Positions 26,207 to 39,153 of a DNA stretch of 64,000 bases are shown piece by piece. The notes under the pieces are model-generated. The model made no database searches. It was not told the origin of the DNA and saw only the letters and a program-made list of their open reading frames with translations. The stretch lies in assembly GCA_030704615.1 (NCBI GenBank), contig CM060734.1, positions 3,100,001 through 3,164,000 on the forward strand, given 5' to 3'. Source of the DNA: Takakia lepidozioides (lineage: Eukaryota > Streptophyta > Takakiopsida > Takakiales > Takakiaceae). Every line of letters starts with the position of its first letter. Position 1 is the first letter of the stretch. The position numbers and the translations under genes are program-made.

Positions 26207-27287
26207 GTGCTGGCCGATCTCTCTACAAACCCACAACCTGTTGCTAGTACTGTTTTGTCCAATGATTTCAAACTCATGCATTGTGAAGCCTCTAGGGTGC
26301 TTAGAAGAGAACGCATACATCCCTTGATGACTCAGTGTCACATTGGCCACCTTTCTTTTTCATGTATGATTGACACAGGCTGCACCATGTCTGCCATTCC
26401 ACTCTCCATTGTACGCATATTAGGCCTCAAGTTACGGCCTGCAAAAGGGCTGGAAGTAACCATAGCCGATGGTACACTATGAACCCATGGGTTTGGTTAC
26501 TGTGCCTATCCATGTCAGTGGCAAGACAGTGGTGCTAACCTGTATTGTCACTTTGGGGGAGCAGCTTTTGCTGGGCCTTGACTGGATGAAGGGGGCAGAG
26601 GCTAGGCTGGACATCATGGGCAATGTGATATGGTTACACAATGGTGAGGGCCAGCCTTATAAGGTAAACCTCAACGTTGTCACCTTAGCTGCTGGTACCT
26701 CTTTAGCCAATTACTCTCGATTGAAATTGCAGGCTGAGCACATGAAGGAAACTGTAGGCCAGCACTACAATTGGGCCAGATTCAGTCAATTTCAAGCCCC
26801 CGAGGGCTGCCTTTATCAATGGCAGTTCCCTTTGCCAGGTAAGAAATTTGGTCATCCTCTGCCAGTGGCCAAGAACACAATGCTGCTGATCCGAGCTCCT
26901 GTCGACTTGGTCATTCCTGCTTTTTCTCAACGTGTAATTCCTTCCGGTCTAGCTTTTGCTTGCCCCCAAGGCCATTACATCGAGGTGGAGGGTTGGAAGA
27001 AGCTGACATTGCAAAAACATTGTCTGATTGCATTTGGAGTTATTGATAGAGGTTTCAAGGATGAAGTGAGACTGTTGGTGGCTAATCCTGAGCGTATTGG
27101 CATTACCATTCGTAAGGGGCAAGTCTTAGCTGGGCTGTCTGCCTCATCTTTATCTGAGTTGGCTTCTGTTCATAAAGGTCTCTCCTTCCACGACAGAGGT
27201 CTGGTGGATTCCCCTCTTGACCAACTACAAGCCTTTGCTGCTAATATCGGGCCTGCTGTCAGTCTTCCCTTGACCTCACATCAATAG
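26207..27287 (+). pseudogene. Gypsy 1 aspartic protease region
   Basis: The active-site motif MIDTGCTMSAIP near 26370 has the D-T-G triad. A second frame overlapping at 26469 carries the C-terminal protease motif LLLGLDWM. The two halves are in different frames, so one frameshift separates them. The frame then continues about 200 codons towards RT without a motif I can name. Confidence 0.85.
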
Positions 27288-27429
27288 CTACATTATCAGC
27301 AGATTTTGCAAGACATCACGGTTGGAGAGCATCTCACACCTCAGCAGACCAGCCAACTCCATGACTTCCTCCGTAATAATCTGGATATCTTTAGCAAGGG
27401 CCCTCATGACCTTGGTCGCACGACCATCC

Positions 27430-28114
27430 TGGACAAGTAGGTAAGCCTATCAAACAGTATGCCTACCGAGAGAGTGTGCGAGAAAGAAAGGTTATTCAAG
27501 AAGAGATTACCAAAATGTTGGACGCATGTGTTATCACACCCTCAATCTCGCCTTGGGCTAGTCCCATTGTCTTGGTAGGGAAAAAAGATGGTTCAACTCG
27601 CTTCTGTGTTGATTTTAGACGTCTGAATGCTCTCACTAAAAAGGATGTGTATCCCTTGCCTCGTATTAATGAGACTCTTGACCAATTGAATGGAGCTACT
27701 ATATTCTCGTCATTAGATCTAGCAGCTGGATTCTGGCAGGTGCCCTTGACTTCGGCAGCCAAAGAGAAAACGACCTTTACCTGTCGCATGGGCATGTATC
27801 AGTTCGAAACTATGCCTTTTGGATTATGCAATGCTACTGCCACCTTTCAGGGGCTCATGGATGTTGTGCTTGGCAATCTTCGCTGGGAATGTGCCTTAGT
27901 TTACATAGATGATATTAATATCTATTCCACTACATTTGATGCTCACTTGTTGGACTTACAACGGGTGGTGTGCAGACTTCGGGCTGCAGGCCTAGTCAAA
28001 GCCAAGAAGTGTGACTACTTCCTCATAGGTAGCCAATTGAAAATTGAAGTCAGGATCCATGAGAGGAAGATCACGAGGGCTTCCACTTTCTTCTCATCTA
28101 CACTAACCTGCTGA
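27430..28114 (+). pseudogene. Gypsy 1 reverse transcriptase, truncated
   Basis: Conserved RT blocks in order: FCVDFRRLNALTKKDVYPL, FSSLDLAAGFWQV, FETMPFGLCNATATFQGLM and the catalytic YIDDINIYS. Similarity ends after VKAKKCDYFLIGSQLK near 28036. The usual FLGH block, thumb and RNase H domain do not follow. Confidence 0.93.
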
Positions 28115-28319
28115 TTGTGTGGCCATGAGTGTTGTAGGCATGGATGAACCTATTTACGATGCTCTACTCCACAGGTGCAAAACCGGCACCCACCTTAGTG
28201 GCAAATCCAGACTCCTCGTGAGGCAAGTGAACTATCATTTACCCACCCACCGGGAAAGTGAAGGGAGGTTGTTCAGAGTGAATGCATTGAAATGTGATCT
28301 TGTTGTGGTCCGTTGTCCG

Positions 28320-29474
28320 TGCCTTGCTAGAATTGTACCATGCTTCTACTTATGCTGGTCATTTAGGGGTTACCAAAATTGTGAAAAGGCTCCAAGAACA
28401 TTATCACTAGAAAGGTTTAGTTAAGGACGTTTCAGCTTTCATTGCAAGGTGTGTACCTGTCATGCCAAAACCATCATGCCTCGGACCAAAGCACCACTCC
28501 CTTTGCAGCCTATCCCGTTTACTGGGCTTTTTGCCCGGGTGGGCTTAGATCTTGTTGGACCCCTCAAACCTATGTCTAAGGGCCATGCATACCTTGCTGT
28601 TGCTACGGATTACCTGACTAAATGGGTTGAGCTCCAACCCCTGGTCGCTAAGGACAGTGATGAGGTGGTACAATTCTTCTTTGATAAGGTGATTCTCCGC
28701 CATGGTTGCCCTCTTGAGATCCTCACGGATCAATGTACAGAATTCTGCAACCAGCTTATGGAGATTGTATTGTTCAATCTAAAAACTCAACATGCCGTGA
28801 CTGTGTCTTATAACCCCCAGTCCAATGGCTTGACTGAGCGTTTTAACAAGACAATGTGCCAGATGCTTGAGAAAAATGGGTCACTCATAGATGAATGAGA
28901 CATTGATGTGTTTATCCTGCTATTTACCTATCGAACCTCTATGCATGCCAGTACCCAAATTTCTTTTTGAACTTTTGTATGGTAGGAAATGTAGAACTCC
29001 TTTGCATATCTCCTGGCTGCACGTCTCCGCAACTGAGCCTGAAAATTGGGAAGTCTTTTTGCTTTCCATGGATGCTAGACGACGTAGTTTGCGTGAAACA
29101 GCTAAATCTAACATTGTGTTTGCCCAAGCTGCTCAGGCCAATAATTATAACATGCGTGTCGTGTATTCTGAGTCATTCAAGATAGGCCAGTCCGTTTGTG
29201 TAAGGCTCCAGCCTAGTAAGTAGGTCTCTAAGACCAAGCGTCGGATTGACTGCCCTTACCTGATCTCTGATATTCTTCTTGGCAGACAGTATGTCTTGCT
29301 TCCCCAACATGCTTCTACCCCTCACTTAGCTAGCTCCATTCATGTTTTATTACTTGTTCCATGCACTCTTACTTTTGATATAACTTGTTTGAATGTTGAG
29401 AACCGCCAGGTGATTTTCACCCCTACAGCTCGGACAGCTTGTGATCAGGCCCTGACATCTTCTTCTTTAGTGTA
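28320..29474 (+). pseudogene. Gypsy 1 integrase, frameshifted
   Basis: The remains of the HHCC finger are HASTYAGHLGVTKIV, then CHAKT. The core (28449-28888) shows the acidic residues in VGLDLVGP, LTDQCTEF and NGLTERFNKT. The C-terminal part (28891-29223 and beyond) is shifted in frame. No chromodomain is recognised. Confidence 0.88.
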
Positions 29475-29704
29475 GTTCTACATTTCATGCTAGTTTTCTA
29501 TACCATTTGTAGCACTTAGGGTTTTTCCTATGGGATGTTTTGTCCTCCACCCAGCTTGCAGGGTGACGTTTCCTCCCTAGGTTTTCTCGTCCCCTGTGTG
29601 CCAGGTGTATAGTTTGTTTTGGCTAGGCTTCGTTTTTTTGTTCTTCCTGAGCTCATCGCTCGCAGGAGCTCGCAGTTTCTAGTGGCCCCAGTAGGCTTCA
29701 CATA

Positions 29705-30226
29705 TGTGGAGCTAGAATTCTTTCTCACCTGTTTTTTCGACTTGGATAAACGGAGGAGGGATGAGCTCTAGATGATTTAGGGATGGACGGAACCATGATG
29801 AAGTCTGGATGAACTTACACCTTACGCATGAGGATGAGCTGGCAACAGCTTATGACTTTATTAGGTGCTGTCTTATTCTAACATCTAGTTTAGGATTAGA
29901 TTAGGATGGATCTGGGTGATCTGGCTTCTTTCTATGGCTATGCTGGAAGGGCATCTGGCTGACCTATATGTAAGTGCCACGCGCCACTATGATTAGATTA
30001 CGACCTAATACTATTTAAGCTCACGGCAGTGGAGGTGGTGGCTTTCGGATCTTACGCGAGTAAAGGTGTGCTTGAATGTGTTGATGAATGTGTTTTGGAT
30101 GTTCGACTCTGTTGCGTCCTCTTCGTGAGATTCCGTCTTCTCTGCAAGGCCATCTATCGACTACATCCCCTTTGATAGGATTAAGTCCGGTAGAGGAAGG
30201 GGAACAAACCCATAGCACCGGAATCA
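29705..30226 (+). repeat. 3' LTR of Gypsy element 1
   Basis: Starts TGTGGAGCT, ends CCGGAATCA, and pairs with 23311-23848. No purine tract lies just before it. The 9-mer GGCTTCACA occurs immediately on both sides of this LTR. Confidence 0.9.
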
Positions 30227-30828
30227 GGCTTCACAAGACTGCCTAATTAAGAAGATAAAAGAAAAAGAAAAAGAAACCTAAACTGCGGCATAATTAAACC
30301 TAATTAGACTAACTAAGGACAACGATTGGAAGAATGAAGCTCTTCTCTATTCATCCATCTTCATGACCCGCCACATCCATCTTTTCTCATCCAACTACGT
30401 TCGCTTGCACCCGTGATTGAATCCCGGGCAGCGTGGGAATGCTTGTCTCGCACGCAAGCGGGGGAAGTCTGGCTGCGTCTTGTCGGCCATGGAAGCTTCA
30501 CCTGCGCCTGCGTGCAGGCCTGATCGGGGATGATAAGCCGAGCACCGATGTTCATCTTATCATACTGAGGATCGTTGTGCTCGGTGTTGGAATCTAAGTG
30601 AGCTCCCGTTCATCGAAAATTTCAGCATTGCAGGGGGACTCCCGGGCTATCACCGACATTTTCTCTCGACCGGTTTTGAATTACCGAAAAATGAACTCTC
30701 CAGAAAGTCGTATTGAAACTCTATAAAACGATTGTGCTGTGCAATCCATATCCGCCTTACTTTCACTGAATTCCTGGTCGCTTTCTTCTAGTCGTCTCCT
30801 TTTTAACATCAATACTTCAGTGTTGGAA
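30227..30828 (+). promoter_or_regulatory. Promoter and 5' leader of the Deg1-like gene
   Basis: A clear TATAAAA at 30722-30728 lies about 100 bp before the chosen ATG at 30829. The in-frame region from 30739 to 30828 is open but starts with GTG, so it is taken as leader. The rest shows nothing I can name. Confidence 0.6.
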
Positions 30829-33800
30829 ATGTTGGCGCTGTGCAAGACGCCAATGGCACTATCTTCTTCTCAGGTTGCAGGATTGTTTTTTCGCAATGCG
30901 CCGTTATCGAGAATATCAGCGCTGGCAGCCCCGACGTCTAGCAGAATTCAGCAACAGATGCTGAGGGACCGACTGTGGACGCAGTTCCATGGCTCGAAGA
31001 TTAATGATTCGAAGATTTTCTTACCACAAAAGACAAGTATAAGCTCTTCCTGCAAGGCTAGAGGTCGCTTCATGCATGGACTGGCTGTTGCATATGCCGG
31101 CAGTGACGTTGCGGGTCTGTATGATCTCACAGTCGGCCAGATTAAGAAGGTATAATTCCCTGGTGCTGAATTGAAGAAGGATTCAATTGGTCTGATTCGA
31201 TTTTCTTGGTTAGTATGCTCTCATGCTATCTTTTGCAGTACTCTTTTGCTCATTTTAGAGAAACGATGGCCAACTGCATTGCCAGCTCGACGTAGCCTGA
31301 TTTTCCTACTTCATCTCTGTCTTTATCAGAACTTCCCCAAGGTATTGTGACCTGGAATGTCAGTGGAATTCCAGGCCCAAAACGGACTAATTGTGGATGC
31401 GGAGAGGACGCGATATTCCTCAGTCATGCAACCCATACACACTGTGAGAGATAAGCCGGTTTAGACCGGCAAACGATTTATTGGCTACGATAACTAGGGT
31501 TCTCCTTCAAGCAGTGGCCAAACTCTTGCTTTGGCACCAAATTTTGATTTCCTATAAAGACTACTACAACAGCTCTCTTGTATACATGCATTGAGACCTT
31601 CTTTACGTACTGGTAGGTTCTGGATGCTGGGAACGTTGATTACCGGGACTGTTTGGAGAGACGTGAATTGGTCGAGCGATTGAAGGAGACTGAGAATTTC
31701 ATCCCGCCTGCAGCTCAGAAGCTTTTACAACAGTATCTGCATGGCGAAGATCCGGAACTCCTTTCTTCAGATTCAAGTGAAGTTGGAAATCCTGGTCGTA
31801 GTGAAGGTGAGAGTCACTTGTTTTCTCCATTCTACCCCGTACATTTGTACACATATCCTATCAAGGTTCATGCCAACTCTTCAAGAATCCACAGCATAGC
31901 TGCTGGTTTTCTTCCAGGTGCATTAAATTGTTAGTCAACTCAGCTTGTCATTGGGTTTGAGGTTAGTACCACAGTTTAGCACACCAATATCCAGACAGGT
32001 TGCATAGAAAGAAGGTTATTGTCTGTCTGAGATTTTGCATTGTTTCCCATGGCATGTAGACTGGTGGATGGAATCTGAGCGCAATACAGTGAAGTTATTT
32101 CAAGACTGCAGCCCCTCAGTAGCCAACATCACAACCTCACGACTTGAAGGCATAACAATGAATCCTGTTGATATGCCTCAGGGCACTGGGAGTGCATTTG
32201 TGTGGGACAATCAGGGCCACATTGTAACAAACTTCCATGTTATCATGGCTGGACCTCGAGCACGTATCACCCTCGCAGATGCCAGCACCTGGGATGGGGA
32301 AGTTGTGGGAGTGGCCAAAAACAAGGACCTTGCAGTTCTTAAGATTGCAGCCCCAGCATCACAATTGAAACCAATCACTCTCGGCGCATCTCAGGTTTCT
32401 GATCCCTACTCTTTTTCGGATATTTGCACTGTTTTTATGAATGAATGATGAAAGCCTATGACATTTGATATGGATAATTTCTAAGCGAGTCACTGCAGTT
32501 GCAAGTGTGTCCCCAACTAGGCTACACAACTTTTTTGCAAAAGGAAGGATTGTTGCTGACCTTAGTTGAAGAGCACAAATGGACTTTAGTTTATCATGTG
32601 GTACAAGGCCCATGGCAGCTTAACTGACTTTATGCAGTGTAGTTGTTTTTGCACATGCCAATTGGCAGTAGCTGTAATTTTCTCCTCGTTTACTTTATGT
32701 AACCTTTGCAGCAATTGCTGAGATATCTCTGCAGGTGCAGCCAAGCAATCAGAATCGTTGACGTGCCAAAATGCTGGGAAAACTTTGTCTGTTGTGGGGT
32801 AGTGTCTTGGTTGAAGCCTAACAACACAAATTGTTCTTATACTGCTTCACCTGCAGGCACTGCAAGTTGGCCAGCATGCGTTGGCAATAGGAAACCCTTT
32901 TGGTTTGGATCGGACACTGACAAGCGGCATCATCTCCGGTGTTGGCCGAGACATCCGCTCAATAGGAGGTGCCATGATTCGAGGAGTAATTCAAACTGAT
33001 GCGTCCATCAATCCCGGAAATTCTGGGGGTCCCCTGCTAGACAGCCAGGGACGTTTGATAGGCGTAAACACAGCGATTGCAAGTGCAGGAGTGGGTTTTG
33101 CCATCCCTGTTGACACAGTGCGCAGAGTAGTCAATGAGCTAATCAGAAAGGGGAGGGTGGTGAGACCAGGGCTTGGCATCATCTGTGCCAGTGATAATCA
33201 AGCGAGACAACTTGGTGTTGATGGGGCGCTGGTTCTGGGGGTTACTGAGGGCGGTGCTGCTGCCAAAGCTGGCATACGGGGTGAGCATTGTTGACTGATT
33301 GCATTGAAATGGGTTTGGCATTTTATTTTGTAGCTTCCCGTTTATCATCCCCACACAAAGTTGGATTCCAGAATGTCAAGATTGCGTAGTAGTCCTCGTG
33401 AGGCAACCAGTTTAGGGAAGTTAATTTTAACAAGCTTTTGTTCAGAGATCCACATCTGGTGTCTGTGCTATGTCCTCTTGCTGACTCAGTTTTATTTCTA
33501 CTCTGTTTTAATGTGATCATGATGAATGCAGCTACCAAACGGGATGACTACGGGAGATTAGTACTGGGAGATGTCGTTTACGCTGTCAATGGCATGGTCT
33601 GTATCCCTTCTCTATTCTACGAATAAACATAGTCCACAGTTGGAGCAATTAGCATTCACTGGCCGACTTTTATGTGGAGTTATGGAAGTTACTGTAGCAT
33701 AAAGAGGAGGTCCCTTTACTTGGAGTTCCCTCTGCTTTGTTACCTTAATAGAGTTTACAAGTGTGCTTACTTTTTGGAATACTTGTGCAGTCTGTCAGTT

Positions 33801-34201
33801 CTGTTGAGGACCTTCTGGCTACATTTGATGAACGTGAAATCGGAGAAATAGTGCGGGTAAGAGATATTCACCCCCGCATAGGTTTTAATTACCTGACTTG
33901 ACTGGAATAGTCCTTTTTTTAATCTCTTGCACATAGCACCACACCAGACTGACCTGGGGTTCAGAGAGACAGGCTCTCTCTCTTCTGATGAGTGGACTCT
34001 TCAGTGTTATACAAGTCTACATCTTTCAAAGACCAACAGAGAGGAATTGTGTATGGCTGTCTATGCTGGCAAATGAGCTTCAGCATAAATCATAGGCTCC
34101 AAGCTAATTGAGGTGGGGCATCATCACTTCTGCAGATCACAATCAGCCGCAGCGGCAACAGTCGGGATGTTTATGCCACACTTCAAGAGATCAATGAGTA
34201 G
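30829..34201 (+). CDS. Deg1-like (HtrA/DegP) serine protease with PDZ domain, 7 exons, 488 aa
   Basis: Deg proteases are ATP-independent; plant Deg1 works in the thylakoid lumen on damaged photosystem II proteins. Exons: 30829-31149, 31617-31806, 32060-32394, 32857-33280, 33532-33596, 33791-33856 and 34136-34201, 1467 nt in total with GT-AG borders. The triad is His in TNFHVI, Asp in NKDLAVLKI and Ser in GNSGGPL. The PDZ domain covers the last 120 residues, with [19 protein letters not shown] very close to Deg1. The Ser/Arg-rich first exon looks like a plastid transit peptide. Exon 2 encodes an extra segment ([17 protein letters not shown]) before the protease that I cannot place. Closest to Deg1 rather than Deg5 or Deg8 by motif. 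The start could be upstream only if GTG were used. Confidence 0.9.
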
Positions 34202-35358
34202 TTGTAGCAAGTCACATTGTTGGGGCCCTGGGTTATTTGTACATTGATCAACTCAGGCCAACACCACCTGTACCTATACCTTCATAAAGGACTAGCAGAG
34301 AGGGATCAAATACACTTGAGGGATTGCATGTCAATCAACATCTTCAGTGATTGGACTTGAGGAAAGGCTGGGCCAAACAACTTCGATGTAAGGTTTGAAG
34401 AAGCCTGTAATGTTATATCTTCCCCAAATGACTATGTCGATAATTGTCTCTCAGAATAGAAATTGTGCTTGCATTTTGTCAAGAAATAAACTCATCAACT
34501 GCAAAATATGCTTACAAATATGCATACATAGTTCTCCAAACATCCCAATGGATAGCACAACTTTCTGCCAGCTAGTAACAGGAGAATGAAAATGTACAGT
34601 TAACTCAAACGCAGACAAGGAGATGGAAGGATGTTGGAAGACGGTGGTTTACTTGGGGCGGAAGGGTTGGTTGGTACTGTGCTGATCCGCCCGACATGAC
34701 TTGAGGGATGTACTGTAAGTAAGCAGAACCAAGTGTATTGCGTGCATTGAATGGTTTCCGGCTGCCGATGAAGAATATATACAACCTAGTAGTAGAGAGT
34801 AGTTAAGATAAAATTGCAGGGCGCCATGGGCCCCGCTTCTACCTGGAGACAAGTCTATCGGATCATAGACTTGAAGCACAAGGCGTGGCGTACGAGTTAC
34901 TACTGATCCACGGGTGAGGTCTGTAGTCCCCTTGCTTATTACATGCGCTGTAAAGACTGTTGATATGACGACGAACCGACGAGGTTTTATGCAGACTTGT
35001 ATTATTATTATGTCATGCTCTCCGTATTGAAGGCTAAATTTTCTGGTATTTTGACTTGCAAATCAAAAAGAAAGGAAGAAGAGAGACAGAGAGAGAGAGA
35101 GAGAGTGAGAAAACTCCGGTCGAAGTTTGACATATGGACCCCTATCTTCTCAGACAGTCACAATTTGCAATGAAGGAATACATCATACCAATCTAAAGTG
35201 TTGTCTAAGAGAGTACTGTTCGTGAACAGTCAAGCACATTACAGGCCAGGAACACAAGCAGTCCATGGCCATCCAGAACTTGACTACCTGGTTGCTGCAT
35301 ATTTTTCCAACATAGAACATTCCGGTTTCCCCCGAACAAGCTTGAGACAGTTAGAGCA
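34202..35358. other. Intergenic between convergent Deg1-like and DHCR7 genes
   Basis: Contains the 3' flanks of both genes and a GA-rich microsatellite at about 35087-35107. No other gene is seen. Confidence 0.5.
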
Positions 35359-36213
35359 TCAAAACACGCGTGGGAGTATTTTCCAGGGCACCTTTTTGCG
35401 GTAGTGATCCCAATACTTACCGTACCTGCACACACGGTTAAAGTACTTTAAGAATCTAGCCTTTGATTTTACTTGGGGAAGTTTTGACAGTTAAGATTAA
35501 AAGCAATCAGATTGTCCCTTCACATTGTCCCTGTTCTATGCATTATATTTTCTTTATAATCCTTACATTAGTCTGACTGACAGTGAATCTGTCTCCATTG
35601 CTGTGTTTCTCTATTTAGTTGTCTATACCCCTTGTCCCTGTATAGCAATGTCTAGCTAGAATAATAAATTGAAAAAGCAATCTTTCTCCCCCTGCCTTGG
35701 GACTTTCCTGACAGAAACATTCAAACTTACAATATTGCTGACAGCAAGGGCAAGTGGGCAACAGATTATCTCAGTCAGATATCAGTCCAGATCTGGCTAC
35801 CTTACTTGGCTATAGGTGCTCCACCTATTATCTGCTATGATAACAACCAAGCTCATCTAAATTCAATAGGAAATGAGAACAAGTCCAATGGAGCCTGAGT
35901 ATACTTGAGTTTGCATCTTCTGTCATCCCGATTGGCACGGTCCACCAGCAGAATGGTTAAGAAGATTGTGTAGAAGTATGGCAACACCTGTATTCCCATG
36001 TCACTAGGTATTAGTCTGCACAGCCCCACCCTAAACCATTGAAGATAATCCACTGATACCTATGGCAAGTCTAATGGTGATCCTATATTAGGCCACCCCA
36101 TCCCCCAGACCCATAGCACAATGTTATGGCAAGCCTGACTAGGCCCATGACTAGGCCTCTCAGAATGAATAATAGTGGGGATGAATGACACATGTCTGCT
36201 TAAAAAGAGAAAT

Positions 36214-38071
36214 GAAATGAAATGAAATGGTGCTTTATAACGTCCACGGAAAGCTCATAGAGCTTATGGGACAAAATGGAAGAAAACATGAGAGAGGAAC
36301 AAATCCAGAAACCAAGAATAACAATTAATGTTCTAGCGATTGTCTAAGGGTGAAGGCCTCATGCAGGTAGGCTGCCAAGCATTTTTTATCCTCATAGTGG
36401 AAGACATCAGTGAGAGTTTGGGTTCCACTGAATAAACAGTGGAATCTCCCACGGATCTCGTAGTATAGAGGGCAGTAGAAGAAGAAGTGACTTCAGTTTC
36501 AATTTCCTGGCTGCGCCCTATGCAAGCTGGACATAGGCGGTCCTCCCGTTCCCATCTGCCAGTCTCTATCCGTAGGTTGTGGGAACCCACCCTGAACCGC
36601 CCCAATGCCCTCAGGAGGGAAGGAGATAAGGATGCTGAAAGGTAATTTGGTCTCAAGATTCTATCATCGCGGAGCACCAAGAATGTGTCTCGATAGAAGT
36701 GTGAGATTGGTTAGCTTCCAAGTTCTCTTGACATGTAATTCCATAAGCTCTCTCCTAATGAGTCTGTTGCGGTCATGTCTGGATGTGATGTCCACCTCAT
36801 CTGGATTCATTGGTAATAGGAAAGCAGTAGAGAGTCCGTTGCGTTGAAATAAACTGTCCACTCGAGCATACCAGGAGTTCCTGAAACCTGCAGCTTTGAG
36901 CCTCATAGATGCTGAGAGGGCCCTTGCCACGAGCCCCTTGGGTGGAAGGGCCTGTAATCTATGGAGAAAGATTGTAAGCCGGAAGAGGGCCTCGGATTGC
37001 AATGGTACACATGCGAACTCTGCACCTAGGATCTGAGATAGAGTTGTGCTCCTGGCGCCAAGCATTGCTTGGAGAAAAGATGACTGTAATGGTTCCAGAT
37101 TCTTTTCCCACCAGGAGACAGGGACACCAGGTGCCCAGAACTCACAACCATAGATGGTAGCAGGGCTGACGATGGTGTCAACAGCCACTTTTTGGTTGGG
37201 GGATGACGCAGATGTATTTGCTTGCATTTGGCCTGAAGGCGGACGGAGGCCGCCTTACCTTTAGTCAATCTGTCCAGGGCAGTGGCTGCAAAGTGAAACT
37301 TGGGGGAGTGGATAACCAGACCCAGGTACCAGTATGATTTCACAATCTCAATTTCCTGCTGATTGAAGATGAATCTACGATCAGCCTGGCCATTGAAGAC
37401 CATGATCTTGGTCTTGCTAAGATTGACTTGCATCCCATAGTCTTTGCAGAACTGTTCCAAAATTTTGAGACGGCATTGCAGGAAGACCGGGGATTGTGCC
37501 AAAAGGGCAACATCATCAGCGTAGAGGAGATCTGATTGTGTTGGTCCCCCATCCAATGGTACCCCAACCCCATGGTTTTTTTATATGTAATTCTCCAAGG
37601 CGTCAATGTAGATCCCGAAAAGGGTAGGTGAAAGGGGGCAGCCCTGTTTGACTCCAATGTCGCTGTGGACCTCGGCTGAAAATTCACCAGCGATATTGAC
37701 CATGCCAGTGACAATCTCATACATAGAAGAGATGGCACAAAGGATGTCTGGAGGGACTTCCACTCTATGGAGCCGTTGGAAGAGAAGGTCCCGAGGAACT
37801 GAATCAAAGGCTTTGTGAAAGTCCACGAAGCAAACATAGACCATTCTTTTGTCATAGCGTGCACTTTCCACCATAACCTGAAGAGTGAAGATGTGGTCAA
37901 TAGTGGATCTTTTGCGACGGAAACCAGCCTGTCCCTCAGCACGAATGCGAGAGGACTCAGCCCAATCATCCAGTTCCATGGCCAGTACTGCCCCAAACAG
38001 TTTAGCAAGTAACGAGGACACCATGATAGTACGATAGTTGGTCGGTGCGAGCCTGTCAAAGAATTTCAAAG
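36214..38071 (-). mobile_element. 5'-truncated LINE-like (non-LTR) retrotransposon
   Basis: Minus-strand RT blocks: APTNYRTIMV, GQAGFRRKRSTIDHIF, FVDFHKAFDSVPRDLLF, GVKQGCPLSPTLFGIYIDA, then in another frame YADDVALLAQSP. A downstream Cys/His knuckle remnant (RLCPACIGRSQEIETEV) lies near 36500. At least three frameshifts separate the pieces. The 3' end is a CATTT pentamer tail (36211-36230). AGAGAAAT at 36206-36213 and again at 38072-38079 is a candidate target duplication. No endonuclease domain is present, so the element is 5' truncated. It lies in the penultimate part of the DHCR7 gene, inside an intron. Confidence 0.9.
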
Positions 38072-39153
38072 AGAGAAATTCTGCAAATCAAATAGGTTGA
38101 GATGCAGGGTCCATACATGTTCGAAAAGGGCAGGGACACTCCAGAAGAAGGCTGCCCCAATCTCAGGTGCGTAGTGAAAGTGACGTGCCAAAGCCCACCT
38201 GCCAATGCCCCCATTACGTTACAGGAGTGCATTAGTTGGAGTTGCACCCGCCCCCATAAGGAATCCTCAGTAAGGAACTGTCATAGCTCTCACTGCAAGC
38301 ATGTCTCATCTGCAAAGTATGAGCTTCATCAGGTTGGGAAGCAAAGAAAGAGAGAAATGCATTTATGGTACAATAATATCAACTTCAAACCAGAAGATTT
38401 AATGCTTCCTTCCAATCAACCTACTTGACAAATCAGGGAGATGTATACCAGCCAGATAGAAGTAGAAGGCTTTCTCTGCCTCTCCGTGCTCTGTCACATA
38501 GTGTGCGTGAATCTGTTCATAAAGTCACACAAAACAGCATTTACTGAGCATCACCTTGTTTTCGTGTCTTAAGGGAAGACACATAATCTCCTATCAGCAT
38601 GATGAACTATGAACGCACAAAGAAAATGAACCACAGAATTAACAGAACAGAGGGGCCCCCAACAACCAGCACCACAACCATAAAACTACAATTCAACCTA
38701 AGAGATTTCCTGATCTGGAGAGCCTGTGTGAATATGCCGCAAGGCATCTCTGATCTTTGTAATTACACCTTCTGTCAAGGAGAAGTTGATCCTAACAAGG
38801 AAAAAGTAGCTAGACCTTACTGCTTTGCAAAAGAAAAACAGTCCTCATCTCCAGCCTGCCCTGTGTAGTGAAACATGACAGAGTTGTTCAGTTGCTGCAG
38901 CCTGTCCCATCTCCCAATCTAGATATTGAGATTATCGAATCCCACCTTGAACCCTCCCCCTTAGAAGACATGGAGAGAAGACCTAGTCAAGTAGTTGGGC
39001 TCTAAGATTATGTTATCTCGGAGGACCCTAACGAACTTAGTTCATAACTGGGGGAGAGGGGGTGGGCTGCACAGACTGACAAGTAGACACAAAAACAGAG
39101 ACATGGAGATAGCTGATTGTGTGACTGGAAAGGGGGGGGGTGGGGGACATCAG

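Larger units (their letters stand above)
23311..30226 (+). mobile_element. Old Ty3/Gypsy LTR retrotransposon, internally deleted
   Basis: Two related LTRs (23311-23848 and 29705-30226) bracket gag-like, aspartic protease, reverse transcriptase and integrase remnants, in Gypsy order (protease, RT, integrase). Frames are broken by many stops and shifts, and RNase H is missing. No matching 5-bp target duplication is seen (TAGAC on the left, GGCTT on the right). The LTRs differ by many substitutions and several indels, so the insertion is old. Confidence 0.93.
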
